Assembly: GCF_949628265.1 (NCBI RefSeq)
Contig: NC_088788.1
Span: forward strand, 28,878,335 to 28,942,334
Direction: 5' to 3'
Origin: Cloeon dipterum
Lineage: Eukaryota > Arthropoda > Insecta > Ephemeroptera > Baetidae
DNA length: 64,000 nt
The notes below the pieces were generated by a model that was not told the origin of the DNA, ran no database searches, and saw nothing but the letters and a program-made list of their open reading frames with translations. The number at the start of each line of letters is the position of its first letter. Position 1 is the first letter of the stretch. A program made the position numbers and the translations under genes. Shown piece by piece: positions 49,564 to 61,234 of the stretch.

Positions 49564-52500
49564 TTAAACAAATCTATACTGGTCAGTGAACTGTTTTAAG
49601 CTTTGCACAAGTCCTTCTTCCGGTTCTCCGTCTCCTTGGAAGGAAATCACGAGTGTTACAATACTTCCTGCGAGACCAGTGACAAAGACAAGTAGACCAA
49701 ATAGGAAAATCAGGATATTCTTCCAAAGTTTCCAGTTCCATTTGCCCCACTTTCTCCAGTAAACGATCGTCTCAATCGTTGTGGGAAACAACAGGCCCAA
49801 GGTTGAGAGGCAAACCGACCCTCCTATGCCGATCAAAGCGTCAAAAAAAGGAACTCCGATGGCTAAGCCCGCTGTAAGTGAAAATTTACCGCGTGAATTC
49901 CTTTCAATTAATTTTTAGATAACTCATTTACTCGTAATCAGTATGAGCAAGAGGCGGTAAATGTACTCTCCCAAAGTGCCGCTGAATTTTGGCCACCTTT
50001 TCTCAATTTTTGGTGATAGCTTAGCCCAAGTAAACTCAACTCCGCAATAAAACTGCAGTGGATGGCTCAGAAGAATGCCAATTGATAGCATTATCTTTGA
50101 TGATTGTGCCAATCTGTTTTGATATATGGGATTCAAAATTAAAGAAAAAAAAGTATTGAGAAGTAAAATACATTTCATCGTCGGGCAAATTGAGAGATAT
50201 GCTGCCTTGAGTCTTTTCTCCATATTTCAAATAGCCAAAGAAACCAACGAAAGTAAAAAGACAGACTATAATAGCGAGTCCTGTGTTCAGAACATTGAAG
50301 CGTCCAAGGAAATTTTGGGGATCTTTCATGTTGTTCTCTAGAGGCATGACCTGGGGGAACGAATTATTATTACATATATATATTTTAGTGTTGAAATGTT
50401 CGAGTGTAGAAATTTGCACTGTAAATTCAGTTTGTCCGTAAAAACATAAACAAATAATTAAAATAATAGCATTACCCTACTTCCCAATATAGACAAAATT
50501 TTGAAAATTATCCACCTTGCGGAAAACATTGAAGACATTCAAATTTCGAGTAGTGTAAAACAGAAATTATAATTATACCACCCGCTGCAACAGACTGTTC
50601 AGCGGCATAGCATCCCTCAATCTGCAAGGCGTGCGAGAGTGCGAGATTTTATTAAGTGCGATCGATTTATTGAAACGTTTGTATGATTTCTATTGTTGAG
50701 CCTTCCCCTGTTGTGCCATTCTGGGCAAGGACTTCATTGTCATTACTTTTCTTTAATCTATTTTGTATTAATTAATTATGCTCTTTACTAGCTACTTCAA
50801 TAGTTTTGGCAGAAAAAATAGTGCGTTTTATAAATCCCGCAATAAAGATAGTCAATTTATCAAATTCATCAATTTAAAATAAAGAATTAAACTGTATTTT
50901 TTATCATATTTACCACATTTATCCCTTCAAGGGAATAGACGATGATGCTGAAAAATATTGGAAGTCTAATCGCAGGCATAAAGGCTGGTCTCTCCGTAAT
51001 GCTTGGAAGATCATCAAACACATAAATGAACACAATTATAACGGAAGCCAAAACTAAAACGTTGCTCAAGAGGGAGAATGGAGCTAGCACGCGCAGGCTT
51101 TTGATCATACCGAGTGCTCCAGCTACTACGCTCACCATCAAAATATACAACTTGATGTCGATGTTTGAATCTGTGTAGAAGTTGATAACCTTAAAAAAAC
51201 AAAACAACTTTCAGGAACATATTATAAAAATTAACTCTTGTGTAAACCTGCGAAACATTGGCAGCGACGAATACTTGGAAAATCGTGCACACTCCAATGG
51301 CAATAATCATTACCATCACTTGAATAATTATTCTGAAATTAAAACTTAACGTTTCTTAACGAATTAATTAATAAAATTCTCTTACTTAACTACCACGCCC
51401 AACTTCCGGGTTTTTTCTGGTCCTTCTCTAAATGTCACTTCTGCAATCCCACCAAATCCTAAAGCTGGAATTTGATGCCTCCAGCACAATTCGTGAGCGC
51501 TTTTTACCTTAAAGATAGGCACAAAAAACTTAAGGCTTTAACTTGATCATAAACTCAGACTATTGGAAAAAGATCAGTATATCCGCAAGGATAATATTTT
51601 ACTATTTTCACTTTTCAGTACTAAGAAGAAAATCTCATATTTGTTAAATTGTTAATTAGACCACAATTAATTACCAATATGTGAACACAATGGGAGCAAA
51701 TAAAGCCAATAATGAGCGAGCCGAAAAGACCAGTGACCATTCCAGCATTGGCAAATGCAAATGGTGTTGCGAACACCCCTGTCCCAAAACTTCCCTTTAT
51801 TAAATGAATTAGAGTGTCCAGATCTCTGAAAGAAGAAAATATTTTAAGATATTGTTTTAAATAGAATATTATAGTATTATTTACGTGGTTGGCTTTGAAA
51901 TATTCCTCTGTAGAAAAGGATTTTTCTCCGGATCCCTCTCGGCATTTTTACACTCTCGCGCATTGGCGTCAGTGTTAGTTCCATTTTCTGTTCCGGATGC
52001 GTCCAATGCAGCAGAGCTTCACAACAGTTTGGTCGTTACAACAATATTAATCGCTAATAATACAATTGTTTAATTAATTTAAATTTAATTGTGGTTTAAT
52101 TTTATAATTTGATATTTGCATTAACAGATTGTATTTATGTTCTTTTTTGGTCTTGTATAGTAGCTAATTTAGAGCCATAATTACTTTATTTTCTTTACTT
52201 AAATCTACAATTCTATTATTATGATGGGACAGATTTTTTAGTTAAATATACGCTATATACTAGGAGTACACAATCCTGTTGGCGCCATAGTTTTGTCCAT
52301 GCAAAGGAAGTCGCGTTTTGGTATAATTTATCAAAGTACATATGTGACTCGTAATAATTTTTTCTTATTAGTAGGGCGTTTTTAATAATTACCAGAAATC
52401 AGTGAGATTGTTTTGTGACGTGGGTTTTAAGAGGTAGATGCTTTAAAAATACAATATATATTGATCACTCCGGTCCATTGCGTCGGATGGCGCGTTAAGC

Positions 52501-54443
52501 AAGAAACCCTGTTTAATTTGGACTACGTATACTGAATCATTCCAAATGGGGATTCCCGGTTGTTTACTGTTGGTCAGCTGCGGGTTAGCGACAATCGCTA
52601 TAGTGACTCCACAAACTCTATTTCAACCGTCTGATGTTTTATTTTTTAATTAATTACGGAAGAGCTCTTGGGGGGCAGGGCGCTAATTTAGCTCGTGAAT
52701 GACTCTAGATAATATTGCTCCATATAATATATCGCGCTGCTCTATTTAAGTGACTGGGAAAATCTATATTTTATACAATTGATTTTCAAATTTTTATAAT
52801 ATTAGAAATACTAAATAAATGCTAGAAGTTTTAATTAACAATTCTGGTCAAAACAACAACTTTTGCCTCAATTTCAACAATTTGGTATTTTAAGATCAAT
52901 TTGCAAAATATTTTTCAAATCTCTGGAAACCGCTAAAATTGTCAAATAGAAAAAATTTCGACCTCGATTTAAATAATGTCAGGAAACACAAATTCAATGA
53001 ATTCACCACTAACTAACTACACGCAGCGTCCAACGAGTGTTTCCTCGTGAGTCATAGCCTTTGATGAATTGGGAAGGAAATATTTACAGGAGAAGTACTC
53101 TCTTTGAGATTAGATTATAGACCAAAAAACCAGCAGAGATTATTATTGGGTGTATACCGGGCAAACAAGCTTATGTTTGCTGCACAATATCTCATTTCAA
53201 GGTTGATCGATCTGCTCTTTTATCTTTCGAATGCATAGAGGGTTCGGTGAATATTTGTGCAAATGTAATTAAAGGTACCCAGTAATGAAAATGAGGGGAT
53301 TATGAATTACTCTGTAATTCGTCTGTAATGCAGACGTAATCTTTTGATTTTAATTTGGAATTTTTAATCTTTTAAATCCTCCATAAATTAAGGGCGTTAA
53401 TCTTGCAAAAATGTTTGTCAACGCTTGCTCATGATGCTGCATTGATTGTGCAAAGTACGTACGACGAAAGCTGGCAAGTTAAAAAAATAATGCATTGGCA
53501 AATATTTAATACGCTGATTGAGAATTGTTTAAATCACTTAAATAGTTCTAATGGAAGGAAGTGGATATAGCAGACGAGCATTTAGATAGATTTTTAAAGG
53601 GCAAAGGCCGCACTAATACGTCAAAACCATTGCAATTGTGACAAATTTCAATTTGTCTTATGTTATTGCCAAAACAAATTACGCATGCAGGCAAACGAAC
53701 CAATTAACAAGACATACTTTACAATTGTAAAAAAGCCCGTCAAATGATAAAATACTTGAAGATTTAATTATTAAAGAGAGGTTCCTGTCAACTCATTAAT
53801 TGCTGTTACAGATTGACAATTAATCAAATAAATATTAAAATAGAGAAAAAGTTTTTGGTGAGTTTAAAATTTTAGAAAAGGGAAACCCTGCTTTTTTATT
53901 GGTTTTACGACTGGTATCAATATTATTGGATCGGTGTAGCCTGTCGGTATGTGAATCAGATTTACAATTACGGTCTTAAATTTTCGATCTGTCTATTTTA
54001 GTGATTTACAGAGCTTTGCGAAAAAAAATTAAGGTTAGGGGAATTTGAAATAATGGAATTACGATTGTCATTTAATGAGACCAATCGATCAATGAGTCAT
54101 TTTTATATTTGTGATGACAATATTATTTCTACTAAATTTTTATTTTGGGATCTTTATCACTCTAGCAATGAACTAATTAAAAAAACTTCACTTATTCAGG
54201 AAGCTATAATTATATTTCTCTGTTACATATAGACAAATAAAACAAAAATTGGTTTTAAAAATGTAAATTTTATATAATTACTTAAGCCAAAATAAGAAAT
54301 AAATACTGTTAAATGACAGTTGAAATTATCAGCACATTCCATCATAGTTCCACTACACATTAAAAGCAAAATGGAGGCAGTATTATTGCAGATGGCATAT
54401 AATTTTACCTGATTGAAATTTTGTTTCGTCTGCCAAAGCGCAT
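49564..54443 (-). CDS. SLC36-type proton-coupled amino acid transporter, copy C
   Basis: Nine exons with the same plan as copy B: 54443-54409, 52016-51885, 51825-51675, 51507-51386, 51332-51248, 51189-50914, 50350-50172, 50113-49932, 49871-49564. The sum is 1470 nt, 489 aa. The first exon (MRFGRRNKISI) lies 2.4 kb upstream, as in copy B but with a longer intron. Close matches to copy B run throughout (FGTGVFATPFAFANAG, GFFGYLKYGEKTQGSIS, WGKWNWKLWKNILIFLFG). It sits about 23 kb away from copies A and B with nine or more unrelated genes between, so the duplication was followed by relocation or by insertion of the intervening block. The exon 2 acceptor (AG at 52017-52018) has a weak pyrimidine tract. 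Confidence 0.93.
52017..54408. other. First intron of SLC36 copy C
   Basis: About 2.4 kb, AT-rich. No coding sequence, tRNA or clear repeat seen. Could hold enhancers. Confidence 0.45.
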
Positions 54444-54585
54444 GGTCCGCTGCTTAGTGGCAAGCACAAACGCTCTCTGGGAAATAACGCACCAGTCTGA
54501 TATCAAATAACAATCTCGAGCGCATTCATATACTGATCGTTGAGCGCCACGATCAAAAATTTAATCAGTGAGTTTAAAATTGAAG
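54444..54585 (-). promoter_or_regulatory. Promoter region of SLC36 copy C, conserved with copy B
   Basis: Minus-strand blocks TTGATATCAGA (GATA-type), CGATCAGTATATG (initiator-like TCAGT) and ACTGATTAAA recur in the same order as upstream of copy B. Intervening bases differ. Confidence 0.45.
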
Positions 54586-55546
54586 GTATATAATCCTCAT
54601 TCAAAAGCTGTGTCAAAAAGACTTACTTTATCACATTGGACTCGATAATATTTTCACGAATCATGTAGCGTCTCCATTCAATGATTTCTGCTGCCCGCCA
54701 ACCGCCGCGACTCCACTTTCACTATCCTGTGATTTTGTCTTGAAAATTTCTTTAAAATAAATTATATTATTTAAAATCCGTAATTTTGTAGGAAACACAG
54801 CGTAGAAAGCCGCAGCGTACACCTGTACTGTACGTGAGCAATAAAGCGCAATTTACGCTAAATTACCAGCAGGTCTTTCATATTCCACGTCTTCAAAATT
54901 TGCTGATATTTCACGCTCCATCCTTTCCTCCCTAGCTTCCATCGTTCGAATTATTATTCTTCCCTACCCGCCGACACGTTTTAAAAAAGTTGGAGCATGG
55001 AGAGAAAAGGGGCGTAACTCTTGTGGCAGTGCCGAGTGCGTAGCGTACCTCCGGGCACGCACGGGCAGCTCTTCGCTCAGCATCTTCAACGTGATCATAT
55101 GATTTTGATATAGATAGGGTAAATTAATCAACAACAGATAGGAGACGACTTGTCAGTATTTTCTTGTCGATTCAGTCGAATGATCAGCATCTTTACTTAT
55201 CTCGGTAAAACCTTTGAACTGAAAGACTGCCCTGTAAACCTGATTTATTATTGGACAAGTTTCGCCGAGTCAATATTCTCTCAAACTGCATGAAAGCTGA
55301 TGTCGTTGACTACTTCGGCGGAGTAGATTTCATATCCAACTTGGGCACACACCCGATGGCATGGTATTACATTACGCATCTTTTGGTCACACAAAAATGT
55401 ATAGTCTAACATACATTACTACCACAAATTTTCATTGCATGATTACATTTTATTTAAGTTTTTGCCGTTTTTGCTGACTTTACCAAAGTTATCTAATTGC
55501 CAAAGTGAAAAATGTCATGTAAATGACATTTTTTTTTGTCTTTCAG
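54586..55546. other. Intergenic, SLC36 copy C to MOCS2
   Basis: Likely bidirectional control region. A GC-richer patch lies at about 54880-55090. The first MOCS2A exon, needed for its start codon, should lie here; one in-phase candidate begins at the ATG near 55291 and ends before GTAGAT, but the donor is weak. Confidence 0.35.
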
Positions 55547-55883
55547 GGTCAACCTATTGTAGTTAAAGTGCTACTATTTGCAAGCGCCAGAGAAATTAGT
55601 GGAGAAAGAGAGTCTGAAATCCAGGTCCAACAGGAAGAGACATACGACACATTATTCAAGAAAATCGTGCAGCGTTTCAAGTTGGAAAAGTTGCAAAACT
55701 CCTTGATCCTTGCCATCAACGAGGACTACCCAGACGCTGAAAATACTCAGCTGAACTTAAAGCCTGGTGACCATATTGCAGTAATTCCCCCTTTGAGTGG
55801 AGGTACAAATAATTTAATACCTACTTGATTAACTGACAGTTGATTTCAATTTTTTGTAACGCATCAATATCAATGCAGGCTAA
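55547..55883 (+). CDS. MOCS2A: Molybdopterin synthase small subunit MOCS2A (first cistron, 5' end unresolved)
   Basis: Ubiquitin-fold sulfur carrier; its C-terminal Gly-Gly is thiocarboxylated and donates sulfur to precursor Z in molybdenum cofactor synthesis. Exons 55547-55802 and 55879-55883. The visible part reads QPIVVKVLLFASAREISGE through KPGDHIAVIPPLSGG. The last Gly codon is split by the intron: G at 55802 joins GC at 55879-55880, then TAA. Without splicing the frame would run on to SGGTNNLIPT and block the required Gly-Gly end. The 5' exon with the start codon is upstream and not certain. The stop is one base before the MOCS2B ATG, so the two subunits are read from one bicistronic mRNA, as known for metazoan MOCS2. 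Confidence 0.9.
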
Positions 55884-55884
55884 C

Positions 55885-57774
55885 ATGGACACCGTGAAAT
55901 TGACTTATGACAAGCTCAGCGTGGAAGAAGCAACCGCAGCTGTCACATCTCCTAAATGTGGCGCGGTTTCTCTATTTGTCGGGACCACAAGAGATAATTT
56001 TGACGAGAAAAAGGTAATTGGGATATTAAAAATTGATGAGCAGTGAAATAGATTTAAATTGAATATTAGGTAGTGCAGTTGGATTATGAGGCGTATGATT
56101 CAATGGCGGTCAAAGTCATGAAGGAATTGTGCGCGGAGGTTCGACGAAAATGGGCAGTGGAAAACATTGCCATTTACCATAGGTACGTTTTATATCTCGT
56201 GTTTTCATAGCATTGATTTTAATTTGTGTCATTCAGACTAGGGACTGTTCCTGTGTGTGAAGCGAGCGTGGTAATCGCAATTTCTTCAGAGCACCGAACT
56301 GAGTCGCTGGAAGCTGTGCAATACACAATTAACACCCTCAAAGGTCAGGTGCCTATTTGGAAAAAAGAGGTTTATGATGACCAAAGCTGTAGCAAGCCCG
56401 AGTGGAAAGCCAATAAAGAATGTGCATGGAGCAATAATAATCTACCTCACAAATAGATGATGATTGGTAGATGGGACATAGCTTGTGGTTTTGGGAAATT
56501 TCTGGGATAGTTTATTGTTAAACTGGTGCAATATTTTGTTTTTGTGGATATTGAACCACAGGTTTTATTTCAAATCCAATACTAATTTTCTTGATATACT
56601 GTAACTTTTTCAACCTTCTTAAGCTGCTGTGATTAGCATGAAATGACATCGAAACTCTATATATTTAGGGTTCAAGGTTATCCTCCAAATAAACCTGGAA
56701 CCTGGGTTTATGTTAAGCATCGCAAATCCATTTTTTATTGAAGCAGTTTGAACTGCATTTTTAGAAACTGTTAGCAACACTAAACTGTAGAGGATTGTTC
56801 AGATTTTCAAATATATTTTTCTAACAGTTAAAAATTGAATTTCATTTGATAATCATTACCTTTTATCACTTTTCAGCTCCAAAAACACAGAGAAAGATTG
56901 AACAATCATCTGATGTACCTGAGGATTTAATCCAAATAACAGCTAAGCCTGAGGAGGTTTGTTGCTTATTAGTTAATTTGCTAACACCTAGACAGTTGAT
57001 GATTCGTAGTTAGTAGGTAAAATCAAGACTCGTTTATATATTATAATTTAAAAATAGGTTAGGCGGAGAATTGATGCATTGATACGAAAAAAGAGGGAAG
57101 ATATCGACAGGGTGAACATCAGAGATTTTTGTAGTAACCCCAGAATAGCAAATGAGGAAAGCGGAGATCTCTTAGAGATGGACAACTCATGTGCTCGTGT
57201 TAATGCTGTGCTCGTATCTCGGAAAGAAGGAAGGAGTCACCTTAAAAGTAACTGAATGTCATACACCTTCAATCTGATGATGATCTTTGTTTTCAGTCAG
57301 CAGAGTCACAAACGAATGGGGCCCACAGACAAGAGGACCGGAGCCTGCTTTGGTACAAGCAGAAAGCACCTCGCTAACTCCAGTGCAAAATAATGTAAAT
57401 TTATCTGACTGTGTCCATTCCCACTAATTGCATAGTTGATTCATGCAGATTCCCCCGAGAGTAGGAGAGAGGCTGCGGAACATAGAGAAACATCTAAATC
57501 TAGAAAATTCGGAGAAGCCTGTTTCCAAAGACATTTACTCGAGGCTCAAAAAAATTGAAGACAGGATTTTGTTTTTAGAGGGAGTTTCTCCAGAATATTT
57601 TGTGCAGCTGGTAAACAGGATGTTAATTTTAGTAACCGAAACTTTATAAGTGTGATATATTAACAGTCCCAGAATCAGCCTAAATCCTTGGAGGCACCAC
57701 CAGAGAAGAAAAAACGAACATACACTGCTCAGGAATTAAGGGAGCGACTACAAGCAATCCAGGAGTTTCAATAA
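55885..57774 (+). CDS. MOCS2B: Molybdopterin synthase large subunit MOCS2B with MBIP-like extension
   Basis: MoaE-type catalytic subunit. Exons 55885-56013, 56070-56182 and 56237 onward. Core features: [42 protein letters not shown] and the catalytic-Lys loop VPIWKKEVY. Two ends are possible. Read straight on, the third exon stops at 56456 (153 aa) with AATAAA at 56688-56693. With a splice at 56421 (T, then GTGCAT) to 56877-56956, 57058-57247, 57297-57394, 57449-57610 and 57667-57774, the protein is 354 aa. Its C-terminal half matches MBIP of the ATAC acetyltransferase complex ([24 protein letters not shown], split here for length). Drosophila CG10238 has the same MoaE-MBIP fusion. Long-form AATAAA at 57794-57799. 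Confidence 0.88.
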
Positions 57775-57827
57775 TAAACTTTGTTATTTGAATAATAAAG
57801 CTACATATTCTTAACTAGAACATAACA

Positions 57828-57833
57828 TTTATT
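57828..57833 (-). terminator. Polyadenylation signal of the small membrane protein gene
   Basis: Minus-strand AATAAA about 70 bases beyond the stop codon at 57900. The convergent MOCS2 signal at 57794-57799 is only about 30 bases away, so the two 3' UTRs overlap. Confidence 0.55.
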
Positions 57834-57899
57834 TTCGCTTTTCCATTCTACCAGCTGAAATCGGCATTTTTAATGTACACAATTAGCTCACGAGAGGAC

Positions 57900-58130
57900 T
57901 TAATGGCCAGACTTCTTTTGAGACTCGGCCCACTTAGCCTTGTTGGCGGGTGAGTTGGCACCCTTCTGGATTTTGTAGAAAAGAGGGGTGCAGACAGCTA
58001 CTCCAATGAGGTAGTACTTCCAGATCCACTGGTTGTTGACGTGCCATTTGAAAGGGAACTGGGCTATTTTCGCGGACAAGGTGTAGGGGTACTTCATCGG
58101 TCGGCCAACGGTTCCTGCAGCTCCAGACAT
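57900..58130 (-). CDS. Small single-pass membrane protein, probably mitochondrial
   Basis: 76 aa, MSGAAGTVGRPMKYPYTLSA at the start, then FPFKWHVNNQWIWKYY and one membrane helix (LIGVAVCTPLFYKI), and a charged end (KAKWAESQKKSGH). Size and layout resemble accessory subunits of inner-membrane respiratory complexes, and I recall similar unnamed insect proteins, but I cannot name the family. The ATG is preceded within five bases by a splice acceptor, so a leader exon lies upstream; an in-frame ATG at 58148 would be inside that intron. Role not assigned. Confidence 0.75.
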   Translation of the reverse strand: MSGAAGTVGRPMKYPYTLSAKIAQFPFKWHVNNQWIWKYYLIGVAVCTPLFYKIQKGANSPANKAKWAESQKKSGH

Positions 58131-59337
58131 TTTTCTGAAATTTCCCAAGAGATATGGATTAAAATTATGATTTTTTCAGCGTTAGAGGCTAGCAGGCAAG
58201 CGGCTATAACCTTGTCATTAACATTGATAAATATTACAAAATTAAAAGTTAATAAAGGGAAACCAGAACTTTTTAATCGCAGAGTAATTAGAGTTTCAAT
58301 GATATTGTTTCTATTGAGAGGAAAATGCTGAAATAATACCTGTTTTGATTGAAAACTGGGCAGTCAGTTGAACAGATTTTCCAGCGGACAAGGAGTTCAC
58401 AGAAGAGAATACAGCTGGTTGCAAAGACGGGAACCTTACATTAGCGCGGGAGAAAGCTAACAAATTTAAAAGCTCAATGGAAAATGATAATCATGTTGTG
58501 AGAGAACTGACTAACAAAAGCATTATAAATTGAAACCTCATTTTAGCCAATTTAATTTTTAGAAACATAATTAGGGATATAATAGGTCATTTACAACCAA
58601 AAACTAAAAAATATCTCTTTCTGGGCTGCCAATTTCCAATGATCGACAAGGAAAAACTATAGCCCATTTTTAACCGTTTAAATCCCTCTATTTTTAAGTT
58701 CTCCTTCGAGCGTTAAGTGTTCGTACTGCCATACTGTCAAAGGAACATAAAAACACTAAAATGTGGATGAAGTTAATGACGGCGTAGTACAAGGCCTGGA
58801 AATCTGAGTGAAAGCGAACATTTTCAGTTCACGTGAGAAATTTTCTATTTGAAGAGACCTTCACATTCACATTTGAATTAGGCTACTAAAAATAAATGAT
58901 GCACCAAAACCCGTATAATTCAGCCAAAAAACCGTAAATAACCAACTTAACCAATGGCTTCTCCAATCGACTAACCCACTCCAGAGTACAGAAATATTTG
59001 AAAAAAAATCGCTACAACTTGCTAAGAAATCGTCAACAACTCGCCTAGTGGACATAACTATTGCAGCCCTTTGCCAAATTGGAGCTTAAATTCCTATACA
59101 TTTTTTAATTAAATTTAAAGAGGCAAGGCTGGAGTAGCATCAATTAAGAATTAAATGAAATGCCCACAGGGGAAAGCCCCTCCTAACCGATTTCTTAATA
59201 CTGCACTAAATGCAGAAAAGATGACGCAAAGTCATTGATTCCTTATGTTCCTAAAGTTGAAAACTTGGTTCCTAGATACTATGTAATTATACATTTTATT
59301 TTTTTCTTTATAACAATATTCTCGATGTGAGCATTGA
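58131..59337. other. Intergenic, small membrane protein gene to POLR3F
   Basis: Should contain the leader exon and promoter of the small membrane protein gene and the POLR3F 3' UTR. A minus-strand open frame at 58867-59055 has no features. Nothing else seen. Confidence 0.4.
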
Positions 59338-60850
59338 TTACATCAACTCGTTGGGATCCAAATGCAGCCAATCTGTGAAATATTTGCAATTGCTAGGAGT
59401 TATCCTTCCAGTCAGAGAGCACTTTTCTGAAAGCTATAATTAAGGTTGTCATCCGACACGAAAAATTAAATGCATGTTTCGAAATCTTACAGGGCATGCT
59501 CCACAGGGCATTCTCACAATGCTAGGCGTGCTAATTAGAGGGGCAACTGCTCTGAAGCATTCTACAGTCACTCCACTTGGTTCAACCTTTGATGAGCATT
59601 CAATTTTTCCATCAAAACTTAGACACTGTAAGATTTTTTGTATGTCATTCTCTTTGATTTGAACCTGAAATACAGTACAATTTGAATGTAATGTAAATAG
59701 CTTAAATTCAAAACTTACATTGAAAATTTGTAGTCTACAAATGAATTTCAGTATCTCCGAGATTGTCACAAAGGAACGTGTGAGAATTTCTAGAGGCCCA
59801 ATTTCCATTTTGGCAACACTTTCAGCCTTCGCAGTAAGGAATTTCAGAGTTTCTTGAGTGAGGAGATCAGTGAATTCAACATCAAACTCTTGCTCTTGAT
59901 AAAAGGTGCCACCAGTGACTCGGCTGTCTGGCTCTACATCATACAGCATGTATACTTTCCTTTTGCCAGCCTTTGGGTATAGAGATATGAATATTTCAAA
60001 ATAGAATGCCACATTAACTATTACCAGCACACTCTTGACGGATTTAACCAATTTTTTGGACTCCAGTTGTTTCAGTATTTTGTTTAATGTGTGATTCGGT
60101 AGATTTGTCTTGGTTCGGATATCCCGAATCCAGATACCTTGGTCTCCTGAACGTGCAATGTGATCATAAACAATTTGATCCTCAATTTTCTCGAGTCCTG
60201 GAATGAGGTTGGCTTCTTTCAGTTTGTAGATCAGATTCTTATGTTCATCTGCTAAAATTTCAATTTTGCCCTGTAATTTAAAAATAGCGAATTTAATATA
60301 TTATTTGCATGAGTGCTAAAATGTTTAAATTTTGTAAGTTAATGGAAACTATGGAAAAGCTACAGTTTCTGCCGGGTTACACATCTCGCCAGTTCTTATG
60401 AGAATCCCATGTAAAAGTAGGAAGGCGAAAACTAACTCGGCGGCGAAAAATGTAATTTTAACAAACTCATCAAATGGGAAATGTTGCACAATGTAACGTT
60501 ATATTATAGTACGTATGTATGTGATTGCATAGGGCTGAACTGATTTTATACAGCATAATAATGTGAACGAAAGCGCAGCCACAAACCTGGGCCAATAAGC
60601 CATTGAAAATAGTCAAAATGTTGCTACTATCGCAATCTTCAAATAACTGCTTGCGGGCTTTCTCATCAATGCCATTAGGGGCACTCTTCAGTACGTCAAG
60701 AATCCTATAAATGAAAATGAATTAGCATCACAGTAGATACATACATTTCACTGTAAATTGAGCGGAAAGCATGAGTCCACCTTAATAATGTTTCATTATG
60801 AAAGAGCCTTTAACTTATACATACTTTGCTTCTACTTTTGCTGTGTCCAT
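59338..60850 (-). CDS. POLR3F: RNA polymerase III subunit RPC6
   Basis: Winged-helix subunit of the Pol III initiation subcomplex with RPC3 and RPC7. Six exons: 60850-60825, 60704-60587, 60270-60025, 59970-59719, 59664-59491, 59433-59338. The sum is 912 nt, 303 aa (human 316). Landmarks: ILDVLKSAPNGIDEK, IYDHIARSGDQGIWIRDIR-type second winged helix, KILKQLESKKLVKSVKSV, KRKVYMLYDVEPD, TGGTFYQEQEFD, and the C-terminal cysteine cluster CGACPLSEKC...NCKYFTDWL that binds iron-sulfur in the family. The last acceptor must be AG at 59434-59435, since the alternative five bases on breaks the frame. It is divergent from WARS1. Confidence 0.95.
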
Positions 60851-61234
60851 GGTTTGATTTTGATCAAATCAGCTCGATAGCTGCGAACCGGAGTAGTTTC
60901 GTTTATAAAAACAAAAGCTCATTCACAATCGTTCACAATTCACACTTAGAAGCGCTTAGAAGCACATGGGAGTAAAATGTGGGCGGTTATTAAAAGAATT
61001 GAGGGATTCACTTCACACATCATGCGCATGCGTACAATTCATGTCTTCGTCAGATGTTTCCTAAAATATCATTGAGATCATTTGATTTGAGGACGACCAC
61101 GTTCTCAACTGTTCCCAAGTCAGCCGTCGTTGTCAGTGTTGTTATTGAACTAAAAACTTGTTCTCTAAAAGCAAATCGGGCTGTCAGTTGAATTAAGAAC
61201 TAAGGCTAAAAGCGCTAGAAGCATCAATTTGAAA
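60851..61234. promoter_or_regulatory. Divergent promoter of POLR3F and WARS1
   Basis: 384 bases between start codons on opposite strands, without a TATA box. Both products serve translation, so shared control is plausible. Confidence 0.6.

Noticed and set aside
55523-55546. MOCS2A start at the ATG at 55523
   Set aside because: It would translate the polypyrimidine tract of an excellent splice acceptor (MTFFFVFQ). An upstream exon is more likely.
59422-59433. POLR3F last-exon acceptor at the TTTCAG just inside 59428
   Set aside because: It breaks the frame after five codons; the acceptor ending at 59434 restores the conserved cysteine-containing C-terminus.
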